This document shows, piece after piece, positions 8,801-17,731 of a stretch of 64,000 nt of DNA; position 1 is the stretch's first letter; each line of letters starts with the position of its first letter. Origin of the DNA: Acidovorax sp. KKS102 (lineage in GTDB: Bacteria > Pseudomonadota > Gammaproteobacteria > Burkholderiales > Burkholderiaceae_C). A program made the position numbers and the translations under genes. The DNA is taken from the NCBI RefSeq assembly GCF_000302535.1, contig NC_018708.1, forward strand, positions 496,001-560,000, read 5' to 3'. A model generated the notes under the pieces. That model was not told the origin of the DNA and did not search any database. It worked only from the letters and a program-made list of their open reading frames with translations.

Positions 8801-9685
8801 GACGCCACAGAAGTGGTGATGATGCTCGCCCCCGAAACCAACGGCCACGTGGCCTGCAAGGCCTGGGAAGCCCTGGGCAAGCAAACGGGCCGCGACCACG
8901 TGCACCTGGCACTGCACCGCGAGGACGAGAAGATCCGCTTCCGCGACATCCAGGCGCAGCCGCGCAAGATCATCAGCTCGCCCACCTGGTCGGGCCTGGA
9001 AAGCGAAAAGGTCAGCTACAACGCGGGCTACACCAACGTGCATGAGCTGATCCCATGGCGCACCCTCACGGGCCGCCAGCAGTTCTACCAGGACCACCCC
9101 TGGATGCGCGACTTCGGCGAAGGCTTTGTGAGCTACCGCCCCCCGGTGCACCTGAAGACGCTGGAAGAAGTCGAAGGCAAGAAGCCCAACGGCCACCGCG
9201 AGATTGCGCTGAACTTCATCACGCCGCACCAGAAGTGGGGCATCCACAGCACGTACAGCGACAACCTGATGATGCTCACGCTGAACCGGGGCGGCTCGGT
9301 GGTGTGGCTGAGCGAGGACGACGCCAAGAGCGCCGGCATCGTGGACAACGACTGGGTGGAGCTGTTCAACGCCAACGGCGCCATTGCGGCCCGCGCGGTG
9401 GTAAGCCAGCGTGTGAACCCCGGCATGGTGATGATGTACCACTCGCAAGAGAAGATCATCAACACCCCCGGCTCCGAGATCACCGGCACGCGCGGTGGCA
9501 TCCACAACTCGGTCACGCGCATCGTGCTCAAGCCCACCCACATGATCGGTGGCTACGCGCAGTACAGCTACGGCTTCAACTACTACGGAACCATCGGCAC
9601 CAACCGCGACGAGTTCGTGCTGGTGCGCAAGATGGACCGCATCGACTGGATGGATGGCGAAGCCGCTGCATCCGACCACGCCTGA
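5888..9685 (+). CDS. narG: respiratory nitrate reductase alpha subunit NarG
   Basis: Catalytic Mo-bisMGD subunit, 1265 residues, the usual family length; reduces nitrate to nitrite on the cytoplasmic face. The FS0 [4Fe-4S] ligands are visible as H50, C54, C58 and C93. The Mo-ligating aspartate falls at about D223 in Y-D-W-Y-C-D-L-P (E. coli D222). There is no functional twin-arginine signal, only the degenerate N terminus typical of NarG. The start has AAGGAG about 8 bases before it. Next gene narH begins 23 bases on. Confidence 0.97.
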   Translation: MSHFLDRLSYFSQPRETFAQGHGQTNGEDRTWEDAYRDRWAHDKIVRSTHGVNCTGSCSWKIYVKGGIVTWETQQTDYPRTRPDLPNHEPRGCARGASYSWYLYSANRVKYPMVRGRLLKHWRAAIALAKSPVDAWASIVENDASRSEWQKQRGLGGFVRSTWDEVNQMIAAANVYTIKKHGPDRIIGFSPIPAMSMISYAAGSRYLSLIGGVCMSFYDWYCDLPPSSPQTWGEQTDVPESADWYNSSYIIAWGSNVPQTRTPDAHFLTEVRYKGTKVVSITPDYSEVAKLGDLWMHPKQGTDAAVAMAMGHVILKEFYFKDGGKGRSAYFDDYARRYTDLPLLVVLKEKTLPDGRTVMVPDRYVRASDFPGQLDQSNNPDWKTVGYDELGQVTLPNGSIGFRWGADGRTDQGLWNLENKDARTANTVKLKLSVIEDGAQAHDVADVAFPYFGGVHAPNFTANEQGSDVMVRRVPVSHLELSGHEAQGRVMVATVFDLLAANYGIDRGLPGEEQGVTYDSDRPYTPAWQEKITGVPRDQVITVARQFADNAHKTHGKSMVIIGAAMNHWYHSDMNYRGIINMLMLCGCIGQSGGGWAHYVGQEKLRPQTGWTALAFALDWIRPPRQMNSTSFFYAHTDQWRYEKLGMEEILSPLADKKAYHGAQIDYNVRAERMGWLPSAPQLKTSPLQVAKDAAAKGMDTKDYVVQSLKNGNLQMSCEDPDHPSNWPRNMFVWRSNILGSSGKGHEYFLKHLLGTTHGVQGKDLGQDEAKPEEVQWHAKAPEGKLDLLVTLDFRMSTTCLYSDIVLPTATWYEKNDLNTSDMHPFIHPLSTAVDPAWQAKSDWEIYKGFAKAVSEVSVGHLGVEKDVVLTPIMHDTAGEMAQPYGVRDWKHGDCDLIPGKTAPQVTVVERDYPNLYKRFTALGPLMDKVGNGGKGIGWNTQTEVGQLGDLNGRVKEEGVTQGMPRIVSDIDATEVVMMLAPETNGHVACKAWEALGKQTGRDHVHLALHREDEKIRFRDIQAQPRKIISSPTWSGLESEKVSYNAGYTNVHELIPWRTLTGRQQFYQDHPWMRDFGEGFVSYRPPVHLKTLEEVEGKKPNGHREIALNFITPHQKWGIHSTYSDNLMMLTLNRGGSVVWLSEDDAKSAGIVDNDWVELFNANGAIAARAVVSQRVNPGMVMMYHSQEKIINTPGSEITGTRGGIHNSVTRIVLKPTHMIGGYAQYSYGFNYYGTIGTNRDEFVLVRKMDRIDWMDGEAAASDHA

Positions 9686-9708
9686 AGCCGAAGACAAGGA
9701 GAAACACG

Positions 9709-11232
9709 ATGAAAATTCGCGCACAAATCGGCATGGTGCTCAACCTGGACAAGTGCATCGGCTGCCACACCTGCTCGGTCACCTGCAAGAACGTCTGGAC
9801 CAGCCGCCCCGGCGTGGAATACGCCTGGTTCAACAACGTCGAAACCAAGCCCGGCATTGGCTACCCCAAGGAATGGGAAAACCAGGACCGCTGGAACGGT
9901 GGCTGGGTGCGCAGCCCCGACGGCTCCATCGCCCCCCGCCAGGGCGGCAAGTGGAAGCTGCTCATGCGCATCTTCGCCAACCCTAATCTGCCGCAGATCG
10001 ACGACTACTACGAGCCCTTCACGTTCGACTACGACCATCTGCAGTCGGCGCCTGAAAGCAAGGCCGCTCCCACGGCCCGGCCGCGCAGCCTGATCACGGG
10101 CAAGCGCATGGAGAAGATCGAGTGGGGCCCGAACTGGGAGGAAATCCTGGGCGGCGAGTTCAGCAAGCGCAGCCAGGACAAGAACTTCGACGATGTGCAA
10201 AAGGACATCTACGGCCAGTTCGAAAACACCTTCATGATGTATCTGCCGCGCCTGTGTGAGCACTGCCTGAACCCGGCGTGCGTGGCATCGTGCCCCAGTG
10301 GCTCGATCTACAAGCGCGAGGAAGACGGCATTGTGCTGATCGACCAGGACAAGTGCCGTGGCTGGCGCATGTGCGTGAGCGGTTGCCCCTACAAGAAGAT
10401 TTACTACAACTGGCAGTCGGGCAAGGCCGAGAAGTGCATCTTCTGCTACCCCCGCATCGAGGCGGGCCAGCCCACGGTGTGCTCCGAAACCTGCGTGGGT
10501 CGTATCCGTTACCTGGGCGTGCTGCTGTACGACGCGGACCGCATCCAGGAAGCCGCCAGCGTGGAGCGCGACCGCGACCTGTACCAGGCCCAACTCGATA
10601 TCTTCCTGAACCCGAACGACCCGGACGTCATCAAGCAGGCGCGCATCGACGGTATCCCCGACAGCTGGATGGAAGCCGCCCGCAACAGCCCCGTCTACAA
10701 GATGGCCGTGGACTGGAAGGTGGCCCTGCCGCTGCACCCCGAGTACCGCACGCTGCCCATGGTCTGGTACGTGCCGCCGCTCTCGCCCATCACGGCTGCC
10801 GCCAACGCGGGCCATGTGGGCGTGAATGGCGAGATTCCGGACGTGTCGCAACTGCGCATCCCGGTGCAATACCTGGCCAACCTGCTCACCGCCGGTGACA
10901 CCGGCCCGGTGGTGCGCGCGCTCGAACGCATGCTGGCCATGCGCACCTACCAGCGCGACAAGCATGTGGAGCAGCGCCAGAACCTGTCGGTGCTCAAGCA
11001 GGCAGGCCTGTCGATGGCCGAGGTCGAAGAGATGTACCAGGTGATGGCGATTGCCAATTACGAAGACCGCTTCGTGATCCCGTCGGCCCACCGCGAGTAC
11101 GCCGAGAACGCATTCGACATCCGGGGTGGCTGCGGCTTCTCGTTTGGCAACGGCTGCTCGGATGGCGCGACGGAAGTCAGCATGTTCGGCGGCAAGAAGC
11201 CGCGGACCATCCCGATCAAGGCCACGGTCTGA
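9709..11232 (+). CDS. narH: respiratory nitrate reductase beta subunit NarH
   Basis: Iron-sulfur electron transfer subunit of 507 residues linking NarI hemes to NarG. Four cysteine clusters can be followed: C16/C19/C22/C26; C183/C186/C191/C195; a cluster with tryptophan in place of one cysteine (C216-x2-W219-x2-C222-x3-C226), which marks the [3Fe-4S] centre exactly as in E. coli; and a fourth set around C-I-F-C and C-S-E-T-C. The ATG at 9709 follows an AAGGAG run; the frame is open further upstream only as a shadow of narG. Confidence 0.97.
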   Translation: MKIRAQIGMVLNLDKCIGCHTCSVTCKNVWTSRPGVEYAWFNNVETKPGIGYPKEWENQDRWNGGWVRSPDGSIAPRQGGKWKLLMRIFANPNLPQIDDYYEPFTFDYDHLQSAPESKAAPTARPRSLITGKRMEKIEWGPNWEEILGGEFSKRSQDKNFDDVQKDIYGQFENTFMMYLPRLCEHCLNPACVASCPSGSIYKREEDGIVLIDQDKCRGWRMCVSGCPYKKIYYNWQSGKAEKCIFCYPRIEAGQPTVCSETCVGRIRYLGVLLYDADRIQEAASVERDRDLYQAQLDIFLNPNDPDVIKQARIDGIPDSWMEAARNSPVYKMAVDWKVALPLHPEYRTLPMVWYVPPLSPITAAANAGHVGVNGEIPDVSQLRIPVQYLANLLTAGDTGPVVRALERMLAMRTYQRDKHVEQRQNLSVLKQAGLSMAEVEEMYQVMAIANYEDRFVIPSAHREYAENAFDIRGGCGFSFGNGCSDGATEVSMFGGKKPRTIPIKATV

Positions 11233-11254
11233 TCGCACACAGGAAGGAATCACC

Positions 11255-11956
11255 ATGTTCAAGAAGAACCCGACCTCTGTGCGCCTGACCCTGCGCGCCC
11301 TGGGCTACCTGCTGAGCTATCCCGATGCGCAGCTGCGCAGTGTGATGCCGCAGCTCATCGATGCGCTGCAGGCCGAGCAGGCCCTCAGCGCTGAGCGCAT
11401 GGACGAGCTGAAGGCCGTGTGCCAGCACCTCGCGGCGCTGGACCCACTGGAAGCCGAGGCCCGCTACGTGGACAACTTTGACCGGGGCCGCCAGACTTCG
11501 CTGCACCTGTTCGAGCATGTGCACGGCGATTCGCGCGACCGGGGACCGGCGCTCATCGACCTGCTGCAGACCTACGAAAAGGCGGGCCTGCAGTTTGAAG
11601 CCGACGAGCTGCCCGACCACCTGCCGGTGGTGCTGGAGTTTGCCTCCACCCAGCCACCCGCCGTGGCCAAGGAGTTTTTGGGCGAAATGGCCCACATCCT
11701 CAACGCCTTGTTCAGCGCGTTGGTGGCAAGGAGCAGCCCCTACGCCAGCGTGATCGCTGCGGTGCTCGAAGTCTCGGGCCAGCGCGTGCAGTCGGTGGCG
11801 CTCACGCCCGAGCCGCCCATGGACGAGGTCTGGGCCGAGCCCGAAGCGTTCGGCGGTTGCAGCACCCAGGGCCAGTCCAAGCCTGACCAGCCGCAACCCT
11901 TGCATTTTGTCCGTACCCCCCGCGCCGAGCGGGCCCCCGAAGGAGTCTCAGCATGA
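11255..11956 (+). CDS. narJ: nitrate reductase molybdenum cofactor assembly chaperone NarJ
   Basis: Cytoplasmic chaperone of 233 residues of the TorD/NarJ family, needed to insert the Mo cofactor into NarG before membrane attachment; not part of the final enzyme. The all-helical body has the family stretch L-L-S-Y-P-D near residues 19-24 and a central H-L-F-E-H-V-H-G-D-S-R-D-R-G motif. The C-terminal tail is Pro-rich. A ribosome binding site AGGAAGGA precedes the ATG at 11255. The stop overlaps the narI start (ATGA). Confidence 0.94.
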   Translation: MFKKNPTSVRLTLRALGYLLSYPDAQLRSVMPQLIDALQAEQALSAERMDELKAVCQHLAALDPLEAEARYVDNFDRGRQTSLHLFEHVHGDSRDRGPALIDLLQTYEKAGLQFEADELPDHLPVVLEFASTQPPAVAKEFLGEMAHILNALFSALVARSSPYASVIAAVLEVSGQRVQSVALTPEPPMDEVWAEPEAFGGCSTQGQSKPDQPQPLHFVRTPRAERAPEGVSA

Positions 11957-12687
11957 CTACCCCCTGGCTCGATACCCTGTTGTTTGGCATCTATCCCTAC
12001 ATCTGCCTGGCCGTGTTCTTCATCGGCAGCTGGGCGCGGTTTGACCGCGACCAGTACACCTGGAAAAGCGACTCGTCGCAGCTGCTGCGCACCGGCAGCC
12101 TGCGCTGGGGCAGCAACCTGTTCCACATCGGCGTGCTGTTCCTGTTCTTCGGGCACACCTTTGGCATGCTGACGCCGCACTTTGTGTATGAGCATTTCAT
12201 CAGCGCGGGCAACAAGCAGCTGATGGCCATGGTCACCGGGGGCATTGCGGGCTTGCTGGCCTTCGTGGGCATCTCCATCCTGCTGCACCGCCGCCTGTCG
12301 GACGCGCGCATCCGCGCCACGTCCAAGACCAGCGACATCGTGCTGCTGATCCTGCTCTGGCTGCAGCTGGCCCTGGGCCTGGCCACCATCCCGCTGTCGG
12401 CGCAGCACCTGGATGGCTCCATGATGATGAAGCTGGCCGAGTGGGGCCAGCGCGTGGTCACCTTCCGCAGCGGTGGTGTGGAGCTTCTGGCTGAGGCGGG
12501 CTGGATCTTCAAGGCCCACATGTTCCTGGGCATGAGCATCTTCCTGATCTTCCCGTTCACCCGCCTGGTGCATGTGTGGAGCGGCTTTGGCACGCTGGCC
12601 TACGTGCTGCGCCCCTACCAGGTGGTGCGTGCGCGCCGCCTGAACCTGCCCGCTGGCCACCTGCAGTCGCAAGACCGCCGCGCCTGA
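11953..12687 (+). CDS. narI: respiratory nitrate reductase gamma subunit NarI (cytochrome b)
   Basis: Integral membrane di-heme cytochrome b, 244 residues, which oxidises quinol and passes electrons to NarH. Five membrane helices are predicted. The four heme ligands are H58, H68, H189 and H207, each offset by exactly two from E. coli H56, H66, H187 and H205. The ATG is inside the narJ stop (ATGA overlap). Confidence 0.96.
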   Translation: MTTPWLDTLLFGIYPYICLAVFFIGSWARFDRDQYTWKSDSSQLLRTGSLRWGSNLFHIGVLFLFFGHTFGMLTPHFVYEHFISAGNKQLMAMVTGGIAGLLAFVGISILLHRRLSDARIRATSKTSDIVLLILLWLQLALGLATIPLSAQHLDGSMMMKLAEWGQRVVTFRSGGVELLAEAGWIFKAHMFLGMSIFLIFPFTRLVHVWSGFGTLAYVLRPYQVVRARRLNLPAGHLQSQDRRA

Positions 12688-12714
12688 GACCCACTGACCA
12701 TCCAGGAGCACACC

Positions 12715-13656
12715 ATGAGCGGATGTGGAACCGGGAGCTGCGGATGCGGCTCCACCGACAGCAGCGTGGCAGCAGCCCCTGCCAGCACGCTGACCCCTAC
12801 GCAGACTGCGGCCTACGAGGCCCTGGTGGCGACGATGGCCGATGCACCCGTGCAGGCGATGCCCGCGCCCGCAGCAAGTGGGCCAGTGGCCGTGGCTGAC
12901 ATCGCACGCATCAACGGCGTGGCCCTCAACGCCCCGCACGAGTTGCTGGACGAAGAGGCCCTGCGCCAACGTGCCTGCACCGAGCTGCTGCGTCAGGCGG
13001 CCCAGCAGGCGGGGTTGCTGTCGGCCGACGATGTGCCGGGCGCCTTGGGTGCTATCAGCACCGAGGCCTCCGACGCCATCGAGCAGTTGCTGGACCGCGA
13101 GCTGCCGATCCCCGATCCGTCGGAAGAAGCCTGCCGCCGCTACCACGAGGCCCACCCTGCGGCGCACGCCCAGGGCGAGCGCGCACAACTGCGCCACGTG
13201 CTCTTTGCCGTGACGCCGGGCGTGGATGTGAAACAGCTGCGCCTGCGCGCCGAGGCGCTGTTGATCGACTTGCGCTGCGCCGATGACGGGGGGGCAAAGT
13301 TTGCCGAAGCCGCTGCCCAGTGGTCCAACTGCCCCAGCGGCCAGCAAGGCGGTGACCTGGGTTGGCTCACCCGCGCCGACTGTGCGCCAGAGTTCGCCCG
13401 CGAAGTATTTGGCAGCGCCGAAATCGGCGTGCTGGCGCGCCTGGTGCACAGCCGCTTTGGCTTGCATGTGGTGGAAGTGGTAGCGCGCGAGGCCGGGCAA
13501 CAGCCCGCGTTCGAGGACGTGCGCCAGGCCATCGCGCTCACCCTGCGCCAGCAGGCCTGGGTGAATGCGCTGCGCCAGTATCTGCAACTGCTGGCAGGTG
13601 CTGCGGTGGTTGAAGGGGTGGCGCTGGACGCGGCCGAATCGCCGCTGGTGCAGTAA
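12715..13656 (+). CDS. PpiC-type (parvulin) peptidyl-prolyl isomerase, nar-linked
   Basis: Protein of 313 residues with a parvulin rotamase domain in the second half (about 155-265: L-R-H-V-L-F-A-V start, G-G-D-L-G-W-L near 220 and H-S-R-F-G-L-H-V-V-E-V near 247). No signal peptide is seen, so it should be cytoplasmic. The N terminus is unusual: four cysteines in the first eleven residues (M-S-G-C-G-T-G-S-C-G-C-G), a possible metal or cluster site. It begins 27 bases after narI with AGGAG before the ATG, so it is probably part of the nar operon and may help fold or mature the reductase. That role is an inference from position. Confidence 0.8.
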   Translation: MSGCGTGSCGCGSTDSSVAAAPASTLTPTQTAAYEALVATMADAPVQAMPAPAASGPVAVADIARINGVALNAPHELLDEEALRQRACTELLRQAAQQAGLLSADDVPGALGAISTEASDAIEQLLDRELPIPDPSEEACRRYHEAHPAAHAQGERAQLRHVLFAVTPGVDVKQLRLRAEALLIDLRCADDGGAKFAEAAAQWSNCPSGQQGGDLGWLTRADCAPEFAREVFGSAEIGVLARLVHSRFGLHVVEVVAREAGQQPAFEDVRQAIALTLRQQAWVNALRQYLQLLAGAAVVEGVALDAAESPLVQ

Positions 13657-13716
13657 TCGCGCCGCACACCCAGTGAGCCCTATTGCTTCATCCCCTCATC
13701 GCCTCATTGCCCGCCC

Positions 13717-14394
13717 ATGCCCGACGAGTTGCTGGACCGTTTGCGCCGCTTTCATGACGACGCCTTTCCCCAGTACCGCCAGCAGTTCCAGGCGCTGGTG
13801 GACGAGGGGCAGCATCCCACGACGCTGTTCATCGGGTGCTCAGACTCCCGCCTGGTGCCCTACCTGCTGACCGGCGCGGGGCCGGGCGAGCTGTTTCTGG
13901 TGCGCAATGTGGGGGCCTTCATCCCGCCCTACGACGGATCGCACGGCCACCATGGCACCACGGCGGCCATCGAATTTGCAGTGCTCAACCTGCAGGTGCG
14001 CCGCATCGTGGTGTGCGGCCACAGTCACTGTGGGGCTATCAAGGCGATGTATGGTGAGGTTTCGCCCGAGGCCCCCAACCTCAACCGCTGGCTGGACCTG
14101 GGGCGCGAAGCCCTGCTGCCCATGCAGCCGGGCCCCGAGGTGTTGCGCCGCACCGAGCAGCGCGCGGTGGTGCTGCAGCTGGAGCGCCTGATGGAGTACC
14201 CCATGGTGCGCAGCCGGGTGCAGTCGGGCCAGATCAGCCTGCACGGATGGCACTATGTGATCGAGGATGGCGAGGTGCATGTGTTTGATGTGCAGACTGG
14301 CGGGTTCGTGCCCGCCTCGCAGTCGGACCACAGCGGTACCGGCCCCTACCAGCCCTATGTGGAGCATGACGGGCAAGTGCTGGTGGACGAGTGA
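13717..14394 (+). CDS. beta-class carbonic anhydrase
   Basis: Zinc enzyme of 225 residues interconverting CO2 and bicarbonate in the cytoplasm. The active-site ligands are plain: C41-x-D43-S-R, and H102-x2-C105 in C-G-H-S-H-C-G-A. Length and motif order are normal for the family. It lies 60 bases after the parvulin gene on the same strand, at the end of the nar cluster. In this position it could supply bicarbonate to anaplerotic or anaerobic biosynthetic steps, which is a guess. Confidence 0.92.
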   Translation: MPDELLDRLRRFHDDAFPQYRQQFQALVDEGQHPTTLFIGCSDSRLVPYLLTGAGPGELFLVRNVGAFIPPYDGSHGHHGTTAAIEFAVLNLQVRRIVVCGHSHCGAIKAMYGEVSPEAPNLNRWLDLGREALLPMQPGPEVLRRTEQRAVVLQLERLMEYPMVRSRVQSGQISLHGWHYVIEDGEVHVFDVQTGGFVPASQSDHSGTGPYQPYVEHDGQVLVDE

Positions 14395-14493
14395 TCGGTC
14401 CCTGCTTGCCAGGAGCCGGCATTCGGAGTGGAATGAGCGCTCCTTGACCGAACGCAACCCCGTTTCAGCCCGCAACCCAAATCATCGGCCCCC

Positions 14494-16935
14494 ATGAAAC
14501 GCGAACCCCAGCCCCCTCTCCACCCCACCGCTTCCCTGCAGCCCATCAGCCTGGATGTGCTGAGCGAGAAATACCTCAAACCCGGCGAAACCACGGCCGA
14601 CGAGCTGTACCAGCGCGTGGCGCGGGCCCTGGCCTCGGTCGAAAAGCCGGAGCTGCGCGCAAAGTACGAGTCCTTATTCCTCGCCAACCTGAAGGCGGGC
14701 GCCATCGGCGCGGGCCGCATCATGAGCGCGGCGGGCACCGACATCCAGGCCACCCTCATCAACTGCTTTGTGCAGCCCGTGGGTGACTGCATCCAGGGTG
14801 TGGACGACGAAGGCTTTCCGGGCATCTACGAGGCGCTGCGCGAAGCCGCCGAAACTATGCGGCGCGGCGGCGGCGTGGGCTACGACTTCTCGCGCATCCG
14901 CCCCAAGGGTGCGCAGGTCAAGGCCACGGCCTCCATGGCCTCGGGGCCCTGCAGCTACATGAACGTGTTCGACCAGTCCTGCTCCACGGTGGAGAGCGCG
15001 GGCGCACGCCGGGGCGCGCAGATGGGCGTGCTGCGCATCGACCACCCCGATGTGCACGAGTTCATCACCGCCAAACGCACGCCGGGCCGCTGGAACAACT
15101 TCAACGTGTCGGTCGGCGTGTCGGACGCGTTCATCCAGGCCGTGCAGAACAACGCACCGTGGGAGCTGGTGCACAAGGCCCGCCCCGGCGCCGCACTGCT
15201 GGCCCAGGGCGCCCGCCAGCGCGCCGATGGCCTGTGGGTCTACGCCACCGTGCAGGCGCGCGAGTTGTGGGACACGATCATGAAGTCGGCCTACGACTTT
15301 GCCGAGCCGGGCATCCTGTTCCTGGGCCGCATCAACGAAGACAACAACCTGCATTACTGCGAAGACATTGCTGCGACCAACCCGTGCGGCGAACAGCCGC
15401 TGCCGTCGTACGGCTGCTGTGACCTGGGACCCATCATCCTTACCCGCTTTGTGCGCCACCCCTTCGGGTTTGGCGGCGTGGCCGCGTTTGATTTTGACGC
15501 CTTCACCCAGGCCGTGGCGCTGCAGGTGCGTGCACTCGACAACGTGCTGGATGTGACCTACTGGCCGCTGCCGCAGCAGCGCGACGAGGCCATGGCCAAA
15601 CGCCGCATTGGCGTGGGCTTTACCGGCATGGGCAACACGCTGGCCATGCTGTGCCTGCGCTACGACCTGCCCGAGGGCCGCACCATGGCAGCGCGCATTG
15701 CCGAGTGCATGCGCGATGCGGCCTATGCTGCGTCGGTGGAGCTGGCGCGCGAGAAAGGCGCGTTTCCGAAGTTCGATGCGCGGGGCTATCTGGCGGAGGG
15801 CACGTTTGCGAGCCGGTTGCCCGAATCGCTCAAGGCCGCGATCCACCAGCATGGCATCCGCAACAGCCACCTGTTGTCCATCGCGCCCACGGGCACAGTG
15901 AGCCTGGCGTTTGCCGACAACGCCTCCAACGGCATCGAGCCGCCGTTCTCGTGGATGTACAAGCGCAAGAAGCGCGAGTCGGACGGCAGCACCACCGAAT
16001 ACGCGGTGGAAGACCACGCCTGGCGCCTGTACCGCGAGCTGGGCGGCGATGTGAACGCGCTGCCCGACTACTTTGTCTCGGCCCTGGCCATGTCCGCGCA
16101 GGACCACATCGCCATGATGGAAGCCGTGCAGCCCTTTGTGGACACGGCCATCTCCAAGACCGTGAACATCCCGGCGGACTACCCGTACGAGGACTTCAAG
16201 GACCTGTATCTGCAGGCCTGGCGCGCGCGGCTCAAAGGCCTGGCCACTTACCGGCCCAACAGCATCCTGGGCTCGGTGCTGGAAACGCATGCAGAGCCTG
16301 CACCCGCGCCCGCTGCGGCTGCAGCGCCCGTCGCCGCCCCCGTGGACCCGATGCGCACCGTGATCGAGAGCCGCCCGCAAGGCGGCCTCTCCGCCGTGGC
16401 CGAAAAGCTTGAATACTGGACGCAGGAAGGCCACAAGACGCTGTACCTCATCGTGTCCTTCCTGCCCGTGCCTACGGGGGTGGGCAACCGTACTGTGGAC
16501 CGTGCCATTGAGTTCTTCATGCCTGTGGGCCAGAGCGGCGAGTCGCAGCAGTGGATCACCTCCAGCATGCGCCTGCTCTCGCTGGCCGCGCGGGGCGGTT
16601 TTCTGGAGCGAGCCTTGAGCGACATGCGCAAGGTCGCCTGGGACCGGGGCCCCGTGCGCCTGGGCACCCACCGCAAGGACGACGGCACGCTGGTGCCCAT
16701 GTGGCACGACTCCGAGGTGGCGGCCATGGCCTACGCCATCCAGAACATCCTGGCGCGCCGCGTGGCCGACCCGGTGCAGCAGCAATTGCCGCTGGACGAG
16801 CCCACCCCGCCACCCGTGGCCGTGCCCCAGGCCATGGCGGGCAAGAAGTGCAGCGAGTGCGGTGCCCATGCGGTCATCCGCAAGGACGGCTGCGACTACT
16901 GCACGCAATGTGGGCACCTGGGGAGCTGCGGATGA
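14494..16935 (+). CDS. nrdJ: adenosylcobalamin-dependent (class II) ribonucleotide reductase
   Basis: Enzyme of 813 residues making deoxyribonucleotides without oxygen, using coenzyme B12 to form the active-site thiyl radical. The catalytic loop N-P-C-G-E-Q-P-L is present with C298 and E300, followed by the double cysteine S-Y-G-C-C-D-L-G. The start L-K-A-G, N-C-F and Q-P region and G-G-G-V-G-Y-D-F-S-R motif fit the monomeric NrdJ type. The C terminus is a zinc-ribbon-like end with four C-x2-C type cysteines (about 786-812). A Pro/Ala linker lies near 600-615. Placement beside nitrate respiration genes suits anaerobic DNA synthesis. No cobalamin riboswitch was recognised in the 99-base leader. 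Confidence 0.93.
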   Translation: MKREPQPPLHPTASLQPISLDVLSEKYLKPGETTADELYQRVARALASVEKPELRAKYESLFLANLKAGAIGAGRIMSAAGTDIQATLINCFVQPVGDCIQGVDDEGFPGIYEALREAAETMRRGGGVGYDFSRIRPKGAQVKATASMASGPCSYMNVFDQSCSTVESAGARRGAQMGVLRIDHPDVHEFITAKRTPGRWNNFNVSVGVSDAFIQAVQNNAPWELVHKARPGAALLAQGARQRADGLWVYATVQARELWDTIMKSAYDFAEPGILFLGRINEDNNLHYCEDIAATNPCGEQPLPSYGCCDLGPIILTRFVRHPFGFGGVAAFDFDAFTQAVALQVRALDNVLDVTYWPLPQQRDEAMAKRRIGVGFTGMGNTLAMLCLRYDLPEGRTMAARIAECMRDAAYAASVELAREKGAFPKFDARGYLAEGTFASRLPESLKAAIHQHGIRNSHLLSIAPTGTVSLAFADNASNGIEPPFSWMYKRKKRESDGSTTEYAVEDHAWRLYRELGGDVNALPDYFVSALAMSAQDHIAMMEAVQPFVDTAISKTVNIPADYPYEDFKDLYLQAWRARLKGLATYRPNSILGSVLETHAEPAPAPAAAAAPVAAPVDPMRTVIESRPQGGLSAVAEKLEYWTQEGHKTLYLIVSFLPVPTGVGNRTVDRAIEFFMPVGQSGESQQWITSSMRLLSLAARGGFLERALSDMRKVAWDRGPVRLGTHRKDDGTLVPMWHDSEVAAMAYAIQNILARRVADPVQQQLPLDEPTPPPVAVPQAMAGKKCSECGAHAVIRKDGCDYCTQCGHLGSCG

Positions 16936-17007
16936 GCCGTGGCAGCCTACACGGCCTGTCCCGGTGTGCCTTGTTGTTGACGCGGTAAGCATTCCGAGGA
17001 TTTCCCC

Positions 17008-17685
17008 ATGTCTGTGATTCCCTGGCCGTTGAACCCTTCGTCCCGTGCGCAGCCGGCTGCGGCGCGGGCCAGTGCGCCGGACGATGTGGCCGGGCTGGCG
17101 GCAGCGCTGATCCAGTCGCGCCAGACCATCCTGCCCAAGCGCCTGGGCGGCCCTGGCCCCAGCGCGTCCGAGCTGGCGCAGATCCTCCAGGCCGCAGCCC
17201 ATGCGCCAGACCATGGACAGCTATTGCCCTGGCGCTTCATCCTCGTACCGCAGGCCGCGCGCCCGCCGCTGGCCGATGTGTTTGCGCAAGCCCTGCTGGA
17301 GCGCGACCCTGCTGCGACCGCTGAGCAGGCCGAGCAGGCGCGCGAGAAGGCGTTTCGATCCCCGGTGTTACTGCTGGCCGTGGTGGATGCGGAGCGGGGC
17401 GACGCCGAGATCGATCTGGCCGAGCGCACCGTCTCTGCGGGCTGCGCTGTGCAGAACATGCTGCTGATGGCGACGGCGCAGGGCTACGGCTCCGCGCTGA
17501 CCAGCGGCAAGGCGCTGAAGGCGCCCAGCCTGCGGGCCTTGTTCCAGCTGGCGGCCTCCGAGCAGGCCCTGTGCTTCATCAGCATTGGCACCGTGCTGTC
17601 GCGCAAGGCGGTGCGTGCACGCCCGGCGGCCAGTGCCTATGTGAGCACGCTGGATGCCGAGCGGGGCGTGTTGCCCGGTTTTTGA
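17008..17685 (+). CDS. nitroreductase family protein (YdjA-like, FMN)
   Basis: Protein of 225 residues with the nitroreductase fold: R-Q-T-I-L-P-K-R near residue 36, the A-P-D-H-G-Q-L-x-P-W-R-F block (about 65-77) for FMN binding, and A-V-Q-N-M-L-L-M-A-T-A-Q-G-Y-G in the middle. The short single-domain form resembles E. coli YdjA, which uses FMN and NAD(P)H; the natural substrate is unknown. It begins 72 bases after nrdJ and is followed by a small gene 46 bases on. Confidence 0.85.
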   Translation: MSVIPWPLNPSSRAQPAAARASAPDDVAGLAAALIQSRQTILPKRLGGPGPSASELAQILQAAAHAPDHGQLLPWRFILVPQAARPPLADVFAQALLERDPAATAEQAEQAREKAFRSPVLLLAVVDAERGDAEIDLAERTVSAGCAVQNMLLMATAQGYGSALTSGKALKAPSLRALFQLAASEQALCFISIGTVLSRKAVRARPAASAYVSTLDAERGVLPGF

Positions 17686-17731
17686 GGCGCGCTGGTGGGC
17701 CCCAACCTTTCATTGATTGCGAGACCTTTGC

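Noticed and set aside
14395-14493. Cobalamin riboswitch before the B12-dependent nrdJ
   Set aside because: The leader is only 99 bases, without the B12-box or the needed stems.
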